NCBI GenBank assembly: GCA_020634375.1
Contig: JACKBX010000002.1
Span: 1 to 64,000 of the forward strand
DNA: 64,000 nucleotides
Direction of reading: 5' to 3'
Origin: Ardenticatenaceae bacterium
GTDB taxonomy: Bacteria > Chloroflexota > Anaerolineae > Promineifilales > Promineifilaceae
How positions within the stretch are numbered: the first letter of the stretch is position 1; each line of letters begins with the position of its first letter. The notes under the pieces are model-generated. The model had not been told where the DNA came from and did not search any database. It worked only from the letters and a program-made list of their open reading frames with translations. The position numbers and the translations under genes are program-made. Shown here piece by piece: positions 60,501 through 64,000 of this stretch.

Positions 60501-61295
60501 ATGCAACGAACAATCCTCCCCTTACTGGTATTGTTTTTGTTGTTGGGCGGCGTTTCTTTGGCTCGCGCCGATGAGATGGCTTTGACGCAAACGGTACAGG
60601 CCAGCCAGACGGCCGTTTACCAGCTAGAAATTCACAACGAAACGGCCGTCGTCCACGATTACACCCTTGCCCTGTCTGGCTTACCTGCCGGATTGACGAC
60701 GACGTTCACGCAGGGCGGCCCGCTGGTCAGCCAAATCACGGTTCCGGCCAACGAGTACGGGCTGGCGACGATGCGGGTGGATGTGCCGGTGGAAACGGCC
60801 GTTGGTCATTACGCTGCCCAATTCACCACCACCCGCGACGATGGTGAGCCGTTGACGCTGCCCGTGACGCTCAACGTGGAAAACACCTACGCCGTCAAGA
60901 TTGTCAGCCAAAATTTGAATGTGACGGCCTTCAGCGGCAAGGAGTTTGTGTTGGATGTAACGGCCGTCAACAGCGGAGCCGCCGCCGTGACCAATCTGGC
61001 GCTGACCGTAGACGCACCAGCCAAATGGATTGTGCAAACAACCCCGGCGACGATTCCCACGCTGGCGGCAGGCGCAGAAACAGCGTTCCACGTCATCGTC
61101 ACCGTCCCCTCCTCGCAAGTGGCTGCCGACCAGAAAATCACGCTGGCCCTCGCCAGCGACCAGACTGCCAGCCCCGACAGCCCGCTGACGGTGCGCGTTC
61201 AGAACAGCCCGACGTTTTTATATGTGGCCTTAACTGTCATGGGTTTGGCTATCGTCGGCGCTGTCATTTACTTCCGCCGCAAAGGACGGCGTTAA
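60501..61295 (+). CDS. membrane-anchored protein with NEW3/COG1470-like domains
   Basis: 264 aa. It has a signal peptide (PLLVLFLLLGGVSLARA), two beta-sandwich repeats of the NPCBM-associated NEW3 type (YQLEIHNETAVVHDYTLALSGLPAGL and VLDVTAVNSGAAAVTNLALTVDAPAKW, each shown in part), and a C-terminal helix (FLYVALTVMGLAIVGAVIYF) with a basic tail. It is encoded 2 bases after the permease. Such proteins are regular companions of NosFY-like exporters; the exact role is unknown. The TAV tripeptide left by ACGGCCGT occurs repeatedly. Confidence 0.8.
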   Translation: MQRTILPLLVLFLLLGGVSLARADEMALTQTVQASQTAVYQLEIHNETAVVHDYTLALSGLPAGLTTTFTQGGPLVSQITVPANEYGLATMRVDVPVETAVGHYAAQFTTTRDDGEPLTLPVTLNVENTYAVKIVSQNLNVTAFSGKEFVLDVTAVNSGAAAVTNLALTVDAPAKWIVQTTPATIPTLAAGAETAFHVIVTVPSSQVAADQKITLALASDQTASPDSPLTVRVQNSPTFLYVALTVMGLAIVGAVIYFRRKGRR

Positions 61296-61305
61296 ATAGA
61301 GTCGC

Positions 61306-61340
61306 CAGGTGCGACGCACTTTGCAAGTGCGTCGCACCTG
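61306..61340. repeat. perfect 16-bp inverted repeat CAGGTGCGACGCACTT
   Basis: Arms 61306-61321 and 61325-61340 with a 3-nt loop, between the NEW3 gene and the second permease. No T-run, so it is more likely a dispersed repeat or an mRNA-stabilising hairpin than a terminator. Confidence 0.7.
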
Positions 61341-61361
61341 ATAGCCACAGGAAATGAAATT

Positions 61362-62355
61362 ATGACCACAACAACAATCACTCACACACACCGGCGCGTC
61401 CCTGCACTCTGGGTCATCGCCCGCAAGGAAATCAGCGACGCATTTCGCAATCGCCTCTTTCTCATCTCGATGATTATGCTCCTGGGCTTAAGCCTGATCG
61501 CCATCGGCCTGGGGTCGTTGAGCGTGCGTACCCAGATGACCGATTACCTGCAATCGGTGCAAATCCTGACCGATTTGGGCCCGCACCGACTTCCCAACTG
61601 CGCCGCCGCTCAATCCCATCGCCGTTTCCAAGAACTTCATCAACTACCTGGCGATGGTTGGGGCGCTGCTGGCGATGATTCTGGGCTTCACGTCCATCAA
61701 CAAGGAGCGGCAGGCAGGCACGCTGCGTCTCATCCTCTCTCGCCCCGTTTACCGCGACCAGTTTCTGACCGGCAAGGTTTTGGGAAATGCAGCGCTGTTG
61801 GCTGTGTTGATGACGGCCGTTGGCCTCATCACCTTCCTCGCCATCGGCTTCATTGGGCGCGTCTGGCTCACTGGCGACCAAATCATCCGGCTGGCGCTGA
61901 CGATGGGCATGTCCTGGCTGTACCTGATGACTTTCTACCTGCTGGCCCAATTCTTCACCCTGCTGATGCCCAACACCAACCATGCTTTGCTGCTCACCGT
62001 CATCGTCTGGCTCGTCTTCGCCTTCATCTTCCCCCAAATTGGCGACACGATGGATTTGGACAACCAGCTTCCCGGCGGCTTTTTCGCCACGTTGGGGCTG
62101 GACAAGGCGGGCGAGGAACAGGCGTTGCAGCAGTTCAAATGGTACGAAACCATCCGCGACGGCGTCGAAGAGCTGTCACCGACCAAGCATTACGAGCGCA
62201 TCAGCTATGCCTTGCTGGGCATCAAAAAGGAGTTTAACGAGAACACCTGGCAAGAGGTGATGCGGCTCAAACTCATCAATCTGGCCGGTCTGACCCTGCC
62301 TATTGTCTTGCTGTTAAGTGCATCTTATGTCGTTTTCCTCAGACAGGAAGCGTAA
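61362..62355 (+). pseudogene. ABC-2 permease (second of two) with a single frameshift
   Basis: Paralogue of the permease at 59560. The first frame gives IARKEISDAFRNRLFLISMIMLLG up to QILTDLG. The continuation FPTAPPLNPIAVSKNF and AMVGALLAMILGF, then KERQAGTLRLILSRPVYRDQ, lies in the next frame up to 62355. The shift falls at about 61578-61587 (gggcccgcacc) and needs one base to be skipped. Both halves are well conserved, so a sequencing error or a very recent mutation is likely. If corrected, the protein has about 330 aa with six helices. Confidence 0.85.
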
Positions 62356-62358
62356 AAA

Positions 62359-62416
62359 GAGATTAGGGATTAGAGATTGACTTTCAATCTCCAATCCCTA
62401 ATCCCCAATCTCTAAA
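62359..62416. repeat. inverted repeat GAGATTAGGGATTAGAGATTG / CAATCTCCAATCCCTAATC
   Basis: Quasi-periodic arms of gattaggga words between the second permease and the lipoprotein gene. Same architecture as the other elements. Confidence 0.7.
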
Positions 62417-62436
62417 TCATTAAAAGGAAAAACATC

Positions 62437-63108
62437 ATGTCAAAGAAAATTTACACATTCATATTCATCACGATTTTGTCAGCTTGGCTGCTGGCAGCTT
62501 GCGGCGGCAGCACTGCCACAACAACAACGAACAGCAGCGCCAGCAGCGCATCCGCCGATGGCCCGGATGCGGATGGGGACGGTATCCCCGATTCGGCCGA
62601 AAAGGTGTTGGGAACAGACCCCAACAATGCCGACACGGATGGCGACGGCCAGAATGATTTGGCCGACCAAAACCCGATGATGGCCGATAATCCCATCCAG
62701 GAAAGCGGCGCGACGCAAGGGTTTACGATTAGCGCCTTGCTGGTGGAAAACAATGTGGACGCCGATGGTGCGGATGCGCCAGATCATTTGGAATTTAAGG
62801 TGACGAATACGGGTACGGCCGATTTGACCAATTTCGACATCTACTACACTATCACCGACAAGGACACGGGAGACGTGCAAGGCTACTATCGGACGCTGCC
62901 CGGCTTCAGCGTGCAGCCTGGCGAGACCAAAGACATTCACTTCGATAACACCGGCCAGCCGGATCATTTCAGCGTCAATCCCAACAGCGCCTTTTACACC
63001 GATCCCAACGCTCTGACGGTGGCCGTGACGCTGCACGCGCCGGGACTGGCTCCGCAGACCGGTTCTGTGGATAAAGACCCAGCCGGGGCGGAAGGCGGTG
63101 TAGAATAA
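62437..63108 (+). CDS. lipoprotein with thrombospondin type 3-like calcium repeats
   Basis: 223 aa. The signal sequence ends in lipobox LLAAC, followed by a Ser/Thr spacer and Asp-rich repeats DADGDGIPDSAE and DTDGDGQNDLAD (residues about 45-80), which bind calcium. A C-terminal beta domain follows (FKVTNTGTADLTNFDIYYTITD), resembling a CARDB/FlaF-like sandwich. It follows the ABC cluster in the same direction and may be its substrate-side component. AAAGG precedes the ATG. Confidence 0.78.
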   Translation: MSKKIYTFIFITILSAWLLAACGGSTATTTTNSSASSASADGPDADGDGIPDSAEKVLGTDPNNADTDGDGQNDLADQNPMMADNPIQESGATQGFTISALLVENNVDADGADAPDHLEFKVTNTGTADLTNFDIYYTITDKDTGDVQGYYRTLPGFSVQPGETKDIHFDNTGQPDHFSVNPNSAFYTDPNALTVAVTLHAPGLAPQTGSVDKDPAGAEGGVE

Positions 63109-63190
63109 TGAATAGTGAATAATGAATAATGAATTGTGAGGTGGGTTTGCCACTTCACAATTCATTATTCACAATTAATTATTCATTATT
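63107..63190. repeat. inverted repeat of AATGAATAATGAAT words (copy 2)
   Basis: Left arm aatgaatagtgaataatgaataatgaattgtgag, right arm cttcacaattcattattcacaattaattattcattatt. Closely related to the element at 10918-11003 in which the IS982 copy has inserted. Confidence 0.75.
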
Positions 63191-63201
63191 TTGGAGATGA
63201 T

Positions 63202-63882
63202 ATGCGTGTTTTAGTGGTAGAAGATGAACCTCGTATGGCCGCTCTCATCCGGCAGGGGCTGGAGGAAGAAGCGTATGCGGTGGATGTGGTGGATAACGGC
63301 CGTGACGTTCTCCTCTGGGTGCAAAGCGCGGAGTATGACATCGTGCTGCTGGACATCATGCTGCCCGGCATGAACGGGTTGGATGTGTGCCGTCAGTTGC
63401 GGGCGGAAGGGTTCAATATGCCCGTCCTCATGCTCACCGCCCGCGACACCCTGCCCGACAAAGTAAAAGGATTGGACAGCGGCGCGGATGATTATCTGGT
63501 GAAGCCCTTCGCCATTGAGGAACTGACGGCGCGGATGCGGGCGCTAGCGCGGCGCGATAGCTCCGACAAACGCACCGTTCTGTCTGTTGCCGATTTAACT
63601 CTTGATCCGGCTACCAAATTGGCCCAACGCGGCGACCAAATCATTGAACTGACGGCCAAAGAGTATGCCCTTTTGGAGACGTTGATGCGCCATCCCAACC
63701 AGGTGTTGAGCCGCGACCAGATTATTGAGCATGTCTGGGATATGGCGTTTGAATCTGGCTCGAAGCTGATTGAGGTGTACATCTATGCCCTGCGCAAGAA
63801 GATTGACGCTGGTCATGATGTTAAACTCATTCAGACTGCACGCGGTTTGGGGTATCGGATAGGGGATTATGAAACCGATTAG
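63202..63882 (+). CDS. OmpR/PhoB-family response regulator
   Basis: 226 aa. The receiver domain has the acidic pocket (VVEDEP), the phosphoacceptor Asp in LLDIMLPGMNG (D51 region), Thr in LTARD and Lys in VKPF. The C-terminal winged helix has TAKEYALLETLMRHPNQVLSRDQI (in pieces) and VYIYALRKKID. It is a transcription factor of a two-component system. I start at ATG 63202 with TTGGAG about 7 nt upstream; the longer frame begins inside the inverted repeat. Confidence 0.95.
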   Translation: MRVLVVEDEPRMAALIRQGLEEEAYAVDVVDNGRDVLLWVQSAEYDIVLLDIMLPGMNGLDVCRQLRAEGFNMPVLMLTARDTLPDKVKGLDSGADDYLVKPFAIEELTARMRALARRDSSDKRTVLSVADLTLDPATKLAQRGDQIIELTAKEYALLETLMRHPNQVLSRDQIIEHVWDMAFESGSKLIEVYIYALRKKIDAGHDVKLIQTARGLGYRIGDYETD

Positions 63883-64000
63883 CTTACGGGCGCGGCTGGC
63901 GCTGTGGATGGTGGTCGTGGAGGCGTTGCTGTTGGCAGTATTTACGGCCGTTACCGTCCTCATCCTGCAAAATTTACAAAACCAGCAAATTGAAGATACC
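63869..64000 (+). CDS. sensor histidine kinase, N-terminal part (cut by window end)
   Basis: The visible 44 codons start ISLRARLALWMVVVEALLL and continue into a membrane helix and a short extracytoplasmic beginning (QNLQNQQIEDT). This is the standard start of the kinase partner that follows an OmpR-type regulator. The ATG overlaps the regulator gene by 14 bases, with AGGGGAT just upstream. The rest, including the H-box, lies outside the window. Confidence 0.8.
   Translation, partial: MKPISLRARLALWMVVVEALLLAVFTAVTVLILQNLQNQQIEDT

Noticed and set aside
1..64000. tRNA or rRNA genes
   Set aside because: No cloverleaf with a TTCRANY loop and acceptor pairing, and no rRNA-like conserved stretch, was noticed by eye on either strand; a covariance scan would be needed to be certain.

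Overview
This 64-kb window looks like chromosome from a member of the Chloroflexota (Anaerolineae/Caldilineae-like). That is inferred from gene style only, since no rRNA or other decisive marker is present. The clues are moderately high GC, many lipoproteins with Thr/Pro-rich linkers, an ECF-type vitamin transporter, bacterial transcobalamin-like surface proteins, and dispersed 'wordy' inverted repeats between genes. The palindrome ACGGCCGT is strikingly frequent in the core genes and leaves recurrent TAV and NGR tripeptides in the proteins.

Region 1 (1-7.1 kb): FtsH protease, a PknB-type kinase with an HCD catalytic loop, and a CBS-pair protein. These are followed by a structured leader with a strong terminator that precedes a three-gene ABC exporter (two ABC-2 permeases and an ATPase).

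Region 2 (7.1-17.1 kb): a YciH/SUI1 protein and an HU-like protein, then a minus-strand cobalamin uptake operon. The operon runs in order: cobalamin riboswitch and terminator, an alpha/alpha-toroid protein, a DUF4430 (transcobalamin C-terminal-like) protein, an ECF S component, a small-molecule phosphotransferase, EcfT, and a fused double EcfA. An IS982-family element with a 9-bp target duplication has landed between EcfT and EcfA. An HprK-like kinase lies just upstream of the riboswitch.

Region 3 (17.1-27.5 kb): a lipoprotein with three tandem DsbA-like domains, a membrane-anchored Ig-like protein, a family 5 solute-binding lipoprotein, Pth, Mfd and two unknown genes. Both EcfA and Mfd carry a palindromic repeat inserted in frame.

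Region 4 (27.5-48.8 kb): the most unusual part. One full-length secreted RHS/YD-repeat protein (about 2450 aa, with a trypsin-like GDSG tip) is followed by displaced RHS C-terminal modules. Each tip is followed closely by a lipoprotein or membrane-anchored gene. Pairs of overlapping tyrosine recombinase genes on the opposite strand separate the modules: two pairs are intact and one is a deletion chimera. I read this as an RHS tip/immunity-like cassette array associated with a recombinase-pair element.

Region 5 (48.8-57.5 kb): an HhH-gene fragment, then a Tn7-like transposition module (small HTH-like gene, TnsA, TnsB, TnsC and a TniQ with several C-terminal HTH modules). Next come a membrane protein and an XRE repressor around shared operator-like repeats, and a remnant of a restriction-modification-type enzyme.

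Region 6 (57.5-64 kb): an LPG-synthase-TM family protein, an ABC-2 export cluster (ATPase, permease, NEW3-domain membrane protein, second permease with a frameshift), a calcium-repeat lipoprotein, and a two-component system whose histidine kinase runs off the window.
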